Assembly: GCF_017652985.1 (NCBI RefSeq)
Contig: NZ_JAGGDJ010000002.1
Location: 496,001 to 560,000 of the forward strand
Length of the DNA: 64,000 nucleotides
Direction of reading: 5' to 3'
Origin: Paenibacillus artemisiicola
GTDB lineage: Bacteria > Bacillota > Bacilli > Paenibacillales > Paenibacillaceae
Shown here: positions 16,327 through 25,683 of the stretch, in pieces
How positions within the stretch are numbered: the first letter of the stretch is position 1
Layout of the letters: each line of letters starts with the position of its first letter
Notes under the pieces: model-generated
Databases searched by the model: none
The model's input: the letters and a program-made list of their open reading frames with translations, nothing else
What the model was told of the DNA's origin: nothing
Made by a program: the position numbers and the translations under genes

Positions 16327-19300
16327 ATGAAGACCAGAAGGAGAAGCGTCGTTTTTGCCATTGTAACCGCATTCATCCTGCAGCTGCTCGCGCCCGCCGG
16401 CGCATTCGCGGGCGCCTACGATCCCGCGCTCGTCCCGAAGGACGCGTACGCCGGCAATGCGATCTATCCGGACCGCGTGATCAACGACTTCAACTCGCCG
16501 GATCAAGCGGCCGGCTGGGCCGCCGGCACGAACGTCGACTCGGTAGGCGTCGTAAGTTCGCTGCTCAATTCCCCGGGATCGCCGTTCGAAGGCGCGGGCG
16601 CGCTCGAGGTCATGCCGAAGCAGGTCAAGGCTTACGAGTGGCGGACGATTTCGCGGGCGTTCCCGGAGCCGCTCGATCTCTCCGGCGACAACTTCATCGC
16701 GCTCGCGGCGAACATTTGGGGCTGGAAGCAGGACGATTTCTTCTTGAAGATGACGCTCACGAGCGGCTCCGATACGTTCGAAGCGGTGTCCGGCCTTGGG
16801 GCGAACAAATGGAACGTCATGTACTTCGATATCCATAACTGGACGCATCGGAACGCGATCGACCGGATCGAGTTCTCGTATATGAAAAACTACGACCTGG
16901 ACGGCATGTCGCCGGGCGATCCGGGCTATGCGTACTGGGACGGCAGGCTTCAGCTCGACCGGCTGAGCGCCGCGAAGATCGCGGGGTTGGACTTCAACGT
17001 TCCGGGCGTCGCGGAAGGCTTCGCGGCAGCAGGCGGCACCGCGGACGTCTCCGTCTCGCCGACGAACGGCTCGCTGCAATACATCATCACGGACCCGGCG
17101 AATGCCTACCTGGAATCGCCGGGGCTGGGGCTTGACGCGTCCAAGCGCAACGTCGTCAACCTGCGCATGAAGAACGACACCGGCGCCGCCAAGCTGAAGA
17201 TCTCCTGGATCACCGATCGGGACCCTGGCTGGGACGAGGCCAAATCGATGTCGTTCGACCTGTCCGATTCGGCTGCGTTCGCGGATTACGAATTCGTGAT
17301 GTCCGGCGCCGCCTGGAAGGACACGATCGACCGGATCCGGATTTCGCCCGTCGCGGCGGCCGCCGGCACGATGCTGGATCTGGACCGGATCGATTTCTCG
17401 CTGCGGAACGTGGACGCTTATGCCTATCAAGGCAGCATCGACCATGCCGCCATCGACGAGGGCGGTACGGCGATTACGATCGGCGGCAGCGTGAACGCCG
17501 ATTATCTGAATGCCAATCCGGGCGCGGAAGCGCAAGCGTTCGAGCTGCCCGTCTACGCCGACGAGAAGACGGCGGACTATGCGGCCATGACGCCGCTCGC
17601 GGCAAGCGCGGCTTCCGGGACGGTCGGCCTAAGCTTCGCCGTCCTCGATAACACCCGGACCCGCGCGTATTCCAAGTTCGCCGTCGTCCTGAAGAACGGC
17701 AGCGGCGCTTACGCGCTGCTCGATAAGGCCAAATACGTGACGAACCCGGAAATCCTCGCGCCCAACAAGGATCCGTACACGCCGACCAAGAGCATCAAGG
17801 GCCTGCAGGTGCAGCTGCCCGCGGATGCCGAGCGGCTGGGCGTGCAGCACGGCGCGATCAACATCGCGTACGATCAATTGCTGACGGTGAGCGACCATGG
17901 CGCGAACTCCATTCCGTATGCGTTTAACGGCAGCACCTATTATTTCCGCAAATCGTCCGTCTCTGACCTGGACAATCAAATCTCGTCCATGACGAACAAC
18001 GGCATGGCGGTCACGGCCATTCTCATTCTTTACCGCACGGGCATGACCGACCCGGATTCGCCCAACAAGGATCTGGTTCACCCGGACAGCACGCCGGACG
18101 GCACGGTGTTCGCGCCGAACCTGACCGACGAGACCGGCGTCAATTACTACGAAGCCATCACGAGCTTCATCGCCGAACGCTACTCCAGGGCGGACAAGAA
18201 ATACGGCAGGGTAATGGGCTTCATCGTCGGCAACGAAGTGGGCCAGAACAAAGTATGGAACAACATGGGGCCCAAGCTGCTGGACGACTACGTCGACCAA
18301 TACGAACGGACGCTGCGCGCCACCTATAACATCGTCAAGAGCAAGATGGAGAACGCCCGGGTGTACATCTCGCTCGACCATTTCTGGAATGCCGGCAACT
18401 CCCCGGAATCGCAGTGGGTCTACGATAACAAGGCGGTCGTCGATAAGTTGAACAAGCGGGCCCAAGAGGGCGGCAACTACGATTGGAACATCGCCTTCCA
18501 TCCGTACCCGGAGGATCTGTTCAATCCGCGGACGTGGAACGATGTCACGGCTACGGACAGCTTCGATACGTACCGCATCACCTTCAAGAATTTGCAGGTG
18601 CTGACCGATTATCTGCAGCAAGCAGCCTTAACCTATAACGGCGCGCAGCGCCATGTCATCCTCTCCGAGCAAGGCTTCCACAGCGGCGGCAATACGCAGG
18701 CGGAGCAGGAGGTGCAGGCCGCGGCCTATGCGTACGCGTACTATAAGGTGAAGTCGCTGCCCGGCATCGACGCCTTCATCCTGCACCGTCACGTGGACCA
18801 TGCGGCGGAAGGCGGGCTGAACCTGGGGCTCTGGACCAACATGCCGGGCCAAACGAACGAAGCTTACGCGCAGAAGGTCATTTATGACGTCTTCAAGAAG
18901 ATCGATACGGCGGATTCGCTCGGCGTTACGGCGTTCGCCAAGGGCATTATCGGCGTGAATGACTGGACGGAGGCCATCCCGGAATTCGATCCCGCCAAGC
19001 TGGAGGAGCGGCCGGCGCAGGCGTCGGCGCCGATGGGCACGCCTTCGGACGCGTCGGGCGAAGTGACGCTCAGCAGCTTCGACGCCGATCTGAACGGCTG
19101 GTTCGCGACGGACAACGTCTCCGGCGCGGCGCTGGACACGGCGGATCAGGCGGCCGGAGCGGGCAGCTTGAAGGCAAGCGTTACGGGCTCGCGTCTGCAG
19201 GATTACAAAGGCGTGACCCGGGTGTTCGATTCGCCGCAGGATCTGTCCGCGACGCCGGTCGTCCAGGCCGCGGTCAAAGCCGTCGGCATCGGCGCGGGGG

Positions 19301-20940
19301 AGAAAGCCCGCTTCATGATCCGCGTCTATAGCGGCGACCGCGTCATCGAAGGCTCGGTCGCGGCGGCGGCCGAAGCCTGGAACGAGGTCGCGATCGACCT
19401 GACGGGCTGGGCGGGCCTCGGAAGCGTCGACCGCCTCAAGATGTGGGCGCAGCCGGAGAAACCGGTCGTCTGGTCGTCGGGCGCGCTGAAAGTGGATGAG
19501 GTATCCGCCGCCGCGTCGGCCGTAGTCAAGCAGTTGGAGGTCACGCTCGATGCGCCGGGCAAGCCGGCCGCCGGAGATACGCTGACCGTTCATATCCGCA
19601 ACTCGGGGAACGGAAGCTTCGCGGGCAATGTCGGGCTCGCAGGACTGAACGGCATCACCGTAGATAAGAGCAGCGTTCCGGTGACGATTCCGGCCGGCGG
19701 CGAAGCGGCGGTCGGGACGAAGATCGATTCGCTCGTGCCCGTCGATTACCGAAGCGGCGCGCTGCAGGTAACCGTGGACGGCGGCACGTACGTCTTCACG
19801 CTGACGGAAGCCGGCTATCCGGATTATACGGCGGATGCGGGCGAGCTCGTATTCGGCGATTTCGAGTCCGGCCGCACGGACGGCTGGATCGCGGGCGGCA
19901 AGACGGCCGCGGTGGCGTCCGTGAAGAAAGACGCGCAGAACAACGCGCCTTCGGCCGCGCATCACGGGACGTATATGCTGGAAGCGGTGAAGTCCGCGGA
20001 CGTCGCGACGACGGAGAGCAAGGTGGTCAAAACCTTCAAGAACCCGGTCGATTTGAGCGGTTATGTCAAGGTACGCGCGGACCTGTTCGGCTGGGGCGGC
20101 ACTTCGTCCGCCTACGTGGCCAAGATGAAGCTGACCGCCGCAGACGGCACGTCGGTGACCGCCGAGCAGGAAGTAAACCCGAATACGTGGGTCGATCTGG
20201 CGGCGGATTTGACGAATTTCGCCGGCAAAACCAACGTAACGGCGATTGAAATCTCATACAGGGGCAAGGATACCGCCTACTACTCGGGCGCCTGGGGCGG
20301 ACATTTCTACGTGGATCACGTCAGGACGGAAGCGCCCGAAAGCGTAAGCATCCCCATTGGAGGCGGCAGCGCGACGGCAACGCTCGATCCGGCGGCCGGG
20401 ATTCTGAACGTCGATTTGCCGCAGGGTCTCCTGGCATCGGCGTTCGCCGATACGGAACCGGATCGGCGCGGCGTCAAGTCGCTCACGGTGAACGTTCCCG
20501 CGGTCGGCGGTGCCGAAACTTACGTATTGGCCTTTACCGCCGGCAGCTTGTCGGCGAACAGGGCTTCGGAGCTGCTTACGGTGATGACGCCGATCGGAAC
20601 GGTGACGATTCCGAATAATCTGTTCCATCAGCCGGGGGTCGCTGCTTCGCAAGCCGTCGGGATTCGGGTGGAAGCCGTCGACGGAACCGGCATAAAGCTC
20701 TCGCTGCTCATGGACGGGAAACCGGAGGATTGGAACGTTCCGGGCGCGAAAATCGCGGTCACGATTCCCTATGCGGCGACGGCGGCCGAGCAGGGTTCGC
20801 CCGAGCGGATCGTCGTCAAGCGCATCGACAAGGCGGGCAAAGCGCTGCCGGTTCCGAGCGGAAGATACGATGTCATGACCGGCACGATTTCGTTCGATGC
20901 GGACCGGTTCGGGCAGTACCGGGTTACGTTTTTGCCCTAG
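16327..20940 (+). CDS. Large secreted multidomain DUF5722 (TIM-barrel, putative glycosidase) protein
   Basis: This 1537-residue exported protein has a signal peptide over residues 1-28 ending AFA. Beta-sandwich, carbohydrate-binding-like domains occupy about 50-370. A DUF5722 TIM-barrel-like domain spans about 490-890. It contains FIVGNEVGQ (E637) and VILSEQGFHSGG (E781), the spacing and context of the acid/base and nucleophile glutamates in GH-A clan enzymes. Further beta-sandwich domains follow at about 905-1060 (DADLNGWFATDN), a CARDB or Fn3-like segment at about 1070-1165 and another jelly roll from about 1175 (FGDFESGRTDGW). No SLH repeats or LPXTG motif were seen, so it is probably released. 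It is last in the importer operon and has an AAGGAGG site. Enzymatic activity is inferred. Confidence 0.75.
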   Translation: MKTRRRSVVFAIVTAFILQLLAPAGAFAGAYDPALVPKDAYAGNAIYPDRVINDFNSPDQAAGWAAGTNVDSVGVVSSLLNSPGSPFEGAGALEVMPKQVKAYEWRTISRAFPEPLDLSGDNFIALAANIWGWKQDDFFLKMTLTSGSDTFEAVSGLGANKWNVMYFDIHNWTHRNAIDRIEFSYMKNYDLDGMSPGDPGYAYWDGRLQLDRLSAAKIAGLDFNVPGVAEGFAAAGGTADVSVSPTNGSLQYIITDPANAYLESPGLGLDASKRNVVNLRMKNDTGAAKLKISWITDRDPGWDEAKSMSFDLSDSAAFADYEFVMSGAAWKDTIDRIRISPVAAAAGTMLDLDRIDFSLRNVDAYAYQGSIDHAAIDEGGTAITIGGSVNADYLNANPGAEAQAFELPVYADEKTADYAAMTPLAASAASGTVGLSFAVLDNTRTRAYSKFAVVLKNGSGAYALLDKAKYVTNPEILAPNKDPYTPTKSIKGLQVQLPADAERLGVQHGAINIAYDQLLTVSDHGANSIPYAFNGSTYYFRKSSVSDLDNQISSMTNNGMAVTAILILYRTGMTDPDSPNKDLVHPDSTPDGTVFAPNLTDETGVNYYEAITSFIAERYSRADKKYGRVMGFIVGNEVGQNKVWNNMGPKLLDDYVDQYERTLRATYNIVKSKMENARVYISLDHFWNAGNSPESQWVYDNKAVVDKLNKRAQEGGNYDWNIAFHPYPEDLFNPRTWNDVTATDSFDTYRITFKNLQVLTDYLQQAALTYNGAQRHVILSEQGFHSGGNTQAEQEVQAAAYAYAYYKVKSLPGIDAFILHRHVDHAAEGGLNLGLWTNMPGQTNEAYAQKVIYDVFKKIDTADSLGVTAFAKGIIGVNDWTEAIPEFDPAKLEERPAQASAPMGTPSDASGEVTLSSFDADLNGWFATDNVSGAALDTADQAAGAGSLKASVTGSRLQDYKGVTRVFDSPQDLSATPVVQAAVKAVGIGAGEKARFMIRVYSGDRVIEGSVAAAAEAWNEVAIDLTGWAGLGSVDRLKMWAQPEKPVVWSSGALKVDEVSAAASAVVKQLEVTLDAPGKPAAGDTLTVHIRNSGNGSFAGNVGLAGLNGITVDKSSVPVTIPAGGEAAVGTKIDSLVPVDYRSGALQVTVDGGTYVFTLTEAGYPDYTADAGELVFGDFESGRTDGWIAGGKTAAVASVKKDAQNNAPSAAHHGTYMLEAVKSADVATTESKVVKTFKNPVDLSGYVKVRADLFGWGGTSSAYVAKMKLTAADGTSVTAEQEVNPNTWVDLAADLTNFAGKTNVTAIEISYRGKDTAYYSGAWGGHFYVDHVRTEAPESVSIPIGGGSATATLDPAAGILNVDLPQGLLASAFADTEPDRRGVKSLTVNVPAVGGAETYVLAFTAGSLSANRASELLTVMTPIGTVTIPNNLFHQPGVAASQAVGIRVEAVDGTGIKLSLLMDGKPEDWNVPGAKIAVTIPYAATAAEQGSPERIVVKRIDKAGKALPVPSGRYDVMTGTISFDADRFGQYRVTFLP

Positions 20941-21026
20941 GACCATGCGTTTCGCATTCATTCATCAAGGGACTTTAGACGGCTCGGCGATGCGAGCGCG
21001 CGATGAAACGCAATAACATCGATTTG

Positions 21027-21061
21027 AAAGGCGGCTTCCGAACCTCGGATGCCGCCTTTGT
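21027..21061 (+). terminator. Rho-independent terminator
   Basis: A 15-bp stem with one T-T mismatch (21027-21041 with 21045-21059) and a 3-nt loop ends in TTTG. It closes the importer/DUF5722 operon. Confidence 0.75.
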
Positions 21062-21149
21062 CGCATATCGGAGAGCCTTACTCCTAGGACAGGAATAATC
21101 GACGCGAGGACGTGCGGAAAATCGTCCGCGGATAGGTAAACTTTGTGAC

Positions 21150-21176
21150 GTTAAACGCTTACATTGCTGGTATACT
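21150..21176 (+). promoter_or_regulatory. Extended -10 promoter with overlapping cre-like sequence
   Basis: TGGTATACT (21168-21176) is an extended -10 without a good -35. GTTAAACGCTTACA (21150-21163) matches 12 of 14 positions of the CcpA cre consensus, lacking only the leading TG. Predicted transcription starts only about 17 nt before the GTG. Confidence 0.4.
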
Positions 21177-21199
21177 GGTTCGGGGGAGGGGATCGCGGA

Positions 21200-23494
21200 G
21201 TGACGTTTGTGAATCGGATCCGTCAATACCGGGTATATCGGAGACTGATCATGTCCTATCTCGTCCTGATCGTGATGTCGATCGCGGTCGTCAGCTCGAT
21301 TCTGTATGCGCTGTTCTCGCTGGAAGCGGTAAAGGAGATCGACCGCTCGTCCAAGCAGGTGCTGTCGCATGTCAGCTACACGGCTAACGTGGTGTACCAG
21401 CAGATTCAAGACGTGTCCAGCCAGCTCCTGGTCGACAAGGACGTGATGTCCTTCTTCGATGCCGACGAGGTCGATAAGCTGAAGAATTACAGAGCCTACA
21501 TGATCATCGCGAAGGTGCAGAGCGTCTACCCGTTCATCAAAGATATCAGCATGTACAATTTTACGAACGGCGAATACATCGATACGTTCGGACTGCCGCG
21601 CGATCCGAAGGTGAACGCGCGGTCGAACGCGGATTATCTGAGCTTCTATCCGCGCGCGGCGATCGTCGATACCGATGCGAGCCTGCGGCTGCTGACGTTC
21701 AGCATCGTGCCGGAACGGAAGCTGGACACGAACACGCCGAAGTATGCGCTCGTGCTCGACCTGGACGAGGCGTCGATCCAGAATACGATCGGAAGCCTGA
21801 ATACGTCGTCGAAGCGGGGCGACACCTACGTCATGAACGCGAGCGGCGAAGTGCTGTCCCATTCCGACGCCGCGAATTTCATGCGCGATTTCTCGGGACG
21901 GCACGAAGTGAAGCGGATTTTGGGCGAGGGACGGAATCAAGGCAGCTTCGTGCAGAAGACGGGCGGCAAGAAGAATTTGATTACCTACGTGAGATCGCCC
22001 GCGCTCGACTGGTACTTCGTCAGTTCGCAGCCGTACAGCGAGCTCCTGTCGAACATTCATACGCTGCGCAGCTGGACCTGGATCATTTCGCTGCTCTTGA
22101 TCGTGCTTGGCGTCGGCATTTCGCTGCTGTTGACCGGCAACTTCTACAATCCGATCCGCAGGCTGCTTGATCAAGTCACGACGGTCCAGACCGCCGAGCA
22201 AGCTGGCGGGACGCTGCTGCATCAGGACGAGTACGCGCAGCTGACGAACGCGTTCCTGCATTCCAGGCAGTCGGCCGAGAGGCTGGAATCGAAGCTGAAC
22301 CGTTCCCGGAGGGTGCTGAAGAGCAGCTCGATCGTATCCCTGCTGCAAGGCATCGACAAATTGACGGCGGAACAGATCGGAGAGGAATGGGGGAAGCGGC
22401 TGACGGGACCTTATTTTCGCGTCCTGCTGTTCAAGATCGACGACAAGGCGCTGTTTAAGCAAACGTATCCGCCGTTCGAGAGGGAATTGATCCGGTTTGC
22501 GATCGGCAACATCGCCCAGGAGCTGCTCGGCGGCAATTTCGAGAACGCCGCCGCCGTGACCGAGGACGAGCTGGCCGCCATCTTGCAGCTGCCGGACGAA
22601 GCGCTCGGCGATACGCTCTATTTGACGCTCTCGGAAATTCAGGACGCGGTTCGCGCTTATTACAAAATCAGCGTCACCGTCAGCATCGGCGGTCTCTGCG
22701 ATTCGTTCGCCGGCCTGCACGATTCGTACCGCTCCGCCCAGGAATACGGCGACTATCGCCTCTTCTTCGGCTATAATGCCATCATTGACGCCGAACGGGC
22801 GAACCGGAACCGCGACGGGGATCTGCAGTACCCGACCTTCAAGGAGCGGAAGCTGATCGACGCGGTCAAGCTGAGCAACGCGAAGTCCGTTCAGGCGGGC
22901 ATCGCCGACTGGATCTCGTTTATTTCCGCGTGTACGTACGCGCGGGCGATGCAGTTCACCAATTTCCTGCTGCTGACGATGATCCGGGAATTCGGCCCTA
23001 TCTCGGAGCTCGGCGGTACGAATACGAACGGGTTGTACGCGTATTTCCACCTCATCGAGCAAGTGGAGACGCTGGATCAGCTCGGAGCGGCGCTGACGGA
23101 TTTCTGCGGACGCGTCGTGACGGTCATGGAGGAGAACAAACAGCAGGTCGCTTCGCTCAAGAGCACGCGCGTGATCGAAGAGGTCAAACAGCTGATCGAG
23201 GAGCGTTACGCCGACGCTTGCTTGTCGCTTGAATATGCGGCAGGGCAGGTTGACCTGTCTACCGGCTACTTAGGCAAATTGTTCAAGCATCAGACGCGGT
23301 CGACGTTCAACGATTACGTGACGCTCGTGCGCATCGAACAAGCCAAACGTCTGCTGACCTCGACGAACGAAATCGTCTCCGAGGTCGGCGCGAAAGTCGG
23401 CGTTCCGGGCGCCGCGTATTTCTCCACGATGTTCAAACGCCATACGGGCATGTCGCCGTCGCAGTACAGGGAGAATCATCGCATTACCGGTTAG
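21200..23494 (+). CDS. Membrane-anchored AraC-family sensor-regulator
   Basis: This 764-residue protein has a membrane helix (about 17-39), an extracellular dCache-like sensor (about 40-290) and a second helix (about 293-314) followed by a HAMP-like linker. A cytoplasmic middle region comes next, and a C-terminal AraC double helix-turn-helix occupies about 665-764 (LSLEYAAGQVDLSTGYLGKLF and VGAKVGVPGAAYFSTMFKRHTGMSPSQYR). This YesM/YesN-fused architecture is common in Paenibacillus carbohydrate loci, where it activates importer genes in response to an extracellular sugar. The GTG at 21200 follows GGGGGAGGGG. The importer genes at 23719 are its most likely targets. Confidence 0.88.
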   Translation: MTFVNRIRQYRVYRRLIMSYLVLIVMSIAVVSSILYALFSLEAVKEIDRSSKQVLSHVSYTANVVYQQIQDVSSQLLVDKDVMSFFDADEVDKLKNYRAYMIIAKVQSVYPFIKDISMYNFTNGEYIDTFGLPRDPKVNARSNADYLSFYPRAAIVDTDASLRLLTFSIVPERKLDTNTPKYALVLDLDEASIQNTIGSLNTSSKRGDTYVMNASGEVLSHSDAANFMRDFSGRHEVKRILGEGRNQGSFVQKTGGKKNLITYVRSPALDWYFVSSQPYSELLSNIHTLRSWTWIISLLLIVLGVGISLLLTGNFYNPIRRLLDQVTTVQTAEQAGGTLLHQDEYAQLTNAFLHSRQSAERLESKLNRSRRVLKSSSIVSLLQGIDKLTAEQIGEEWGKRLTGPYFRVLLFKIDDKALFKQTYPPFERELIRFAIGNIAQELLGGNFENAAAVTEDELAAILQLPDEALGDTLYLTLSEIQDAVRAYYKISVTVSIGGLCDSFAGLHDSYRSAQEYGDYRLFFGYNAIIDAERANRNRDGDLQYPTFKERKLIDAVKLSNAKSVQAGIADWISFISACTYARAMQFTNFLLLTMIREFGPISELGGTNTNGLYAYFHLIEQVETLDQLGAALTDFCGRVVTVMEENKQQVASLKSTRVIEEVKQLIEERYADACLSLEYAAGQVDLSTGYLGKLFKHQTRSTFNDYVTLVRIEQAKRLLTSTNEIVSEVGAKVGVPGAAYFSTMFKRHTGMSPSQYRENHRITG

Positions 23495-23554
23495 CGGGAT
23501 TGACCCGGACGGACTGCGGAGGCAGCGGCGCGCATCAATACGGTTCATGCGGCA

Positions 23555-23595
23555 GACGATAAGCGGCTTCTACCCCGCTTATCGTCTTTTCGTTT
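23555..23595 (+). terminator. Rho-independent terminator
   Basis: A 12-bp perfect stem (23555-23566 with 23575-23586) and an 8-nt loop are followed by TTTTCGTTT. Confidence 0.85.
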
Positions 23596-23718
23596 CGCGC
23601 ACTCGCTTTCGAAATGGAGCGAATAGCGGTTTTTCGCAAGTCATAGCGCAAGCTTGAAATTTACGATGCGCCTCCGGACGGGATATGCTGAGGCAAGAAA
23701 CAGAAGGAGTGCATGCCG

Positions 23719-24735
23719 ATGAAAGACGCGAACGTAAAGTTTCGGACGTCTTCGAATCCATCTTTGAATCCATCTTTGAATCCGTCTTCGAATCCAATAG
23801 AGAGGAAGGTGAAGCCGAAGAAGCCGGGCGTGCTGCGCGAGCTGTCCAGAAATCGCTTCTCGTATTTACTGGCGCTGCCGGCCGTCATCTATGTGTTTAT
23901 CTTTTCGTATGCGACCTATCCGTATCTGGTCATCGCCTTCCAACGATTCAACTATCAACAAGGGATCTTCCGCAGCGAGTGGATCGGGTTCAAAAACTTC
24001 GAATTCTTCTTCAAGTCGAGCGACGCCTGGACCGTCATGGCCAATACGATCAAGCTGAACGTGCTCTTCCTGGTCTTCGGCACCGTCTTTGCGGTCGCGC
24101 TGGCCATGCTGTTCAATGAAATCCGCCATAAGCTGTTCATTAAGCTGGCGCAGTCCACGATGATATTCCCGAGCTTCCTGTCCTGGATCATCGTCAGTTA
24201 CTTGATGTACATGCTGTTCGCGACCGACGGCGGCATGGTCAACCGCTTGCTGGATGCGCTCGGCCTAAGCGCGCCTAACTGGTATTCGGAGGCGAAGATG
24301 TGGCCTTGGCTGCTGACCGGCATGAAGATTTGGAAGGATGCGGGCATGGGCTCGATCATCTATTTGGCCGCGATTACGGGCATCGACCAGTCGCTGTACG
24401 AATCGGCCGATATCGACGGGGCGTCGCGCTGGCGGAAAATCCGGAGCATTACGATGCCGCTGCTGGCGCCGACCGTGGCGATTCTGACGCTGCTGAACCT
24501 GGGCAAAATCTTCTACGGCGATTTCGGGATGCTCTACGCGATCATCGGGGATAACGGCGTGCTGTATCCGACCACCGACGTCATCGATACGTACGTGTTC
24601 CGCGCGCTGCGGCAAATCGGCGATCCGTCCAACGCGGCGGCGATCGGCCTGTTCCAATCCGTCGTCGGCTTCCTGCTCGTCTTCATCGCCAACTTCATGA
24701 CCCGCAAATTTTATAAAGAAGGGGCGTTGTACTAA
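23719..24735 (+). CDS. LplB-type sugar ABC permease
   Basis: This 338-residue membrane protein has six predicted helices, starting at about residue 48 (YLLALPAVIYVFIFSYATYP). The EAA loop is SLYESADIDGASRWRKIRSITMP near residue 235. It belongs to the LplB/YteP group that partners with a YtcP-type permease and a large lipoprotein. AAGGAG lies 9 nt before the ATG at 23719 and only 3 nt before the ATG at 23713, so 23719 is preferred. The hydrophilic N-terminus holds a four-residue repeat (N-P-S-L) encoded by a 12-bp tandem repeat. TAATG couples it to the next gene. Confidence 0.9.
   Translation: MKDANVKFRTSSNPSLNPSLNPSSNPIERKVKPKKPGVLRELSRNRFSYLLALPAVIYVFIFSYATYPYLVIAFQRFNYQQGIFRSEWIGFKNFEFFFKSSDAWTVMANTIKLNVLFLVFGTVFAVALAMLFNEIRHKLFIKLAQSTMIFPSFLSWIIVSYLMYMLFATDGGMVNRLLDALGLSAPNWYSEAKMWPWLLTGMKIWKDAGMGSIIYLAAITGIDQSLYESADIDGASRWRKIRSITMPLLAPTVAILTLLNLGKIFYGDFGMLYAIIGDNGVLYPTTDVIDTYVFRALRQIGDPSNAAAIGLFQSVVGFLLVFIANFMTRKFYKEGALY
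23751..23796 (+). repeat. 12-bp tandem repeat inside the LplB-type permease gene
   Basis: Nearly four copies of a 12-bp unit (TTYGAATCCATC) lie head to tail. Copies differ by one or two bases. Because the unit is a multiple of three, copy-number change would lengthen or shorten the cytoplasmic N-terminus without breaking the frame. Confidence 0.85.
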
Positions 24736-25607
24736 TGAGCCGGCGCCGTTTCTCCGTCGTTTCCGCCTGCATTTACGCGTTTCTTGCGGTGTTCTCCCTG
24801 TTCTGCCTCTTCCCGATGGTGCTGACGATCATCGTCTCGTTCTCGGACGAGAACAGCATTACGGCGCACGGGTACAGCTTGTTCCCGGACCGGTTCACGC
24901 TGGACGCCTACCGGCTCGTGTTCTCGCAAGGCAGGATCATCTTCCACGCGTATCTGATCTCCGCCATCGTCACGATCGCCGGCACGTTCCTGGCCCTGCT
25001 CGTCACGAGCATGGCCGCTTATACGCTGGCGAACAAAAACGTCAAGTACCGCAACGGGCTGGCGCTTTACTTCTTCCTTACCACGCTGTTCAGCGCCGGG
25101 CTCGTGCCGTGGTACTTGATGTGCCAGAAGCTCGGCTTGCTCGAGAACGTCTGGTCCTTGATCGTGCCGAATCTGATGTTCAGCGCGTTCAACATGTTCC
25201 TGGTGCGCAACTTCATGGACAGCCTGCCCGGCGAGCTGCGCGAGTCCGCTTACGTGGACGGGGCGAACGATTTGCGGATCTCGTTCCGAATCTATCTGCC
25301 GCTCTGTTTGCCCGTGCTCGCTACGGTATGCCTGTTCTACGCGCTCGGCTATTGGAACGACTGGTTCAACGCGATCATGCTCGTATCCGACAAGGACTTG
25401 TATCCGATTCAGTACTTGCTGCTGCAGATCAAATCCAACATCGACGCGCTGAGCATGATTCCGAAGGGGGCGCAAATGGCGACGATCCCGGCGGAATCGA
25501 CCAAGATGGCCACCGTGGCGCTGACCATCGGGCCGATCGTGCTGCTGTATCCGTTCCTCCAGCGTTATTTCGTGAAAGGCTTAATCGTGGGTTCCGTGAA
25601 AGGCTGA
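24735..25607 (+). CDS. YtcP/LplC-type sugar ABC permease
   Basis: This 290-residue protein has six predicted helices. The EAA loop is ELRESAYVDGANDLRISFRIYLP near residue 165, and the end VKGLIVGSVKG is typical of the YtcP group. The start codon overlaps the stop of the preceding permease (TAATG), which implies translational coupling and fixed one-to-one synthesis of the pore subunits. Confidence 0.92.
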   Translation: MSRRRFSVVSACIYAFLAVFSLFCLFPMVLTIIVSFSDENSITAHGYSLFPDRFTLDAYRLVFSQGRIIFHAYLISAIVTIAGTFLALLVTSMAAYTLANKNVKYRNGLALYFFLTTLFSAGLVPWYLMCQKLGLLENVWSLIVPNLMFSAFNMFLVRNFMDSLPGELRESAYVDGANDLRISFRIYLPLCLPVLATVCLFYALGYWNDWFNAIMLVSDKDLYPIQYLLLQIKSNIDALSMIPKGAQMATIPAESTKMATVALTIGPIVLLYPFLQRYFVKGLIVGSVKG

Positions 25608-25683
25608 TCGAGAAGAACCGATCTCCGACGAGCAGGACATAAGCGGCACGCCTGGAAACATCAATCAAAGGGAGTGGGTCAGG

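Noticed and set aside
20975..23062. 695-residue minus-strand open frame opposite the AraC sensor gene
   Set aside because: Antisense frame without recognisable domains, no ribosome site, and mostly overlapped by a clear sensor-regulator gene.
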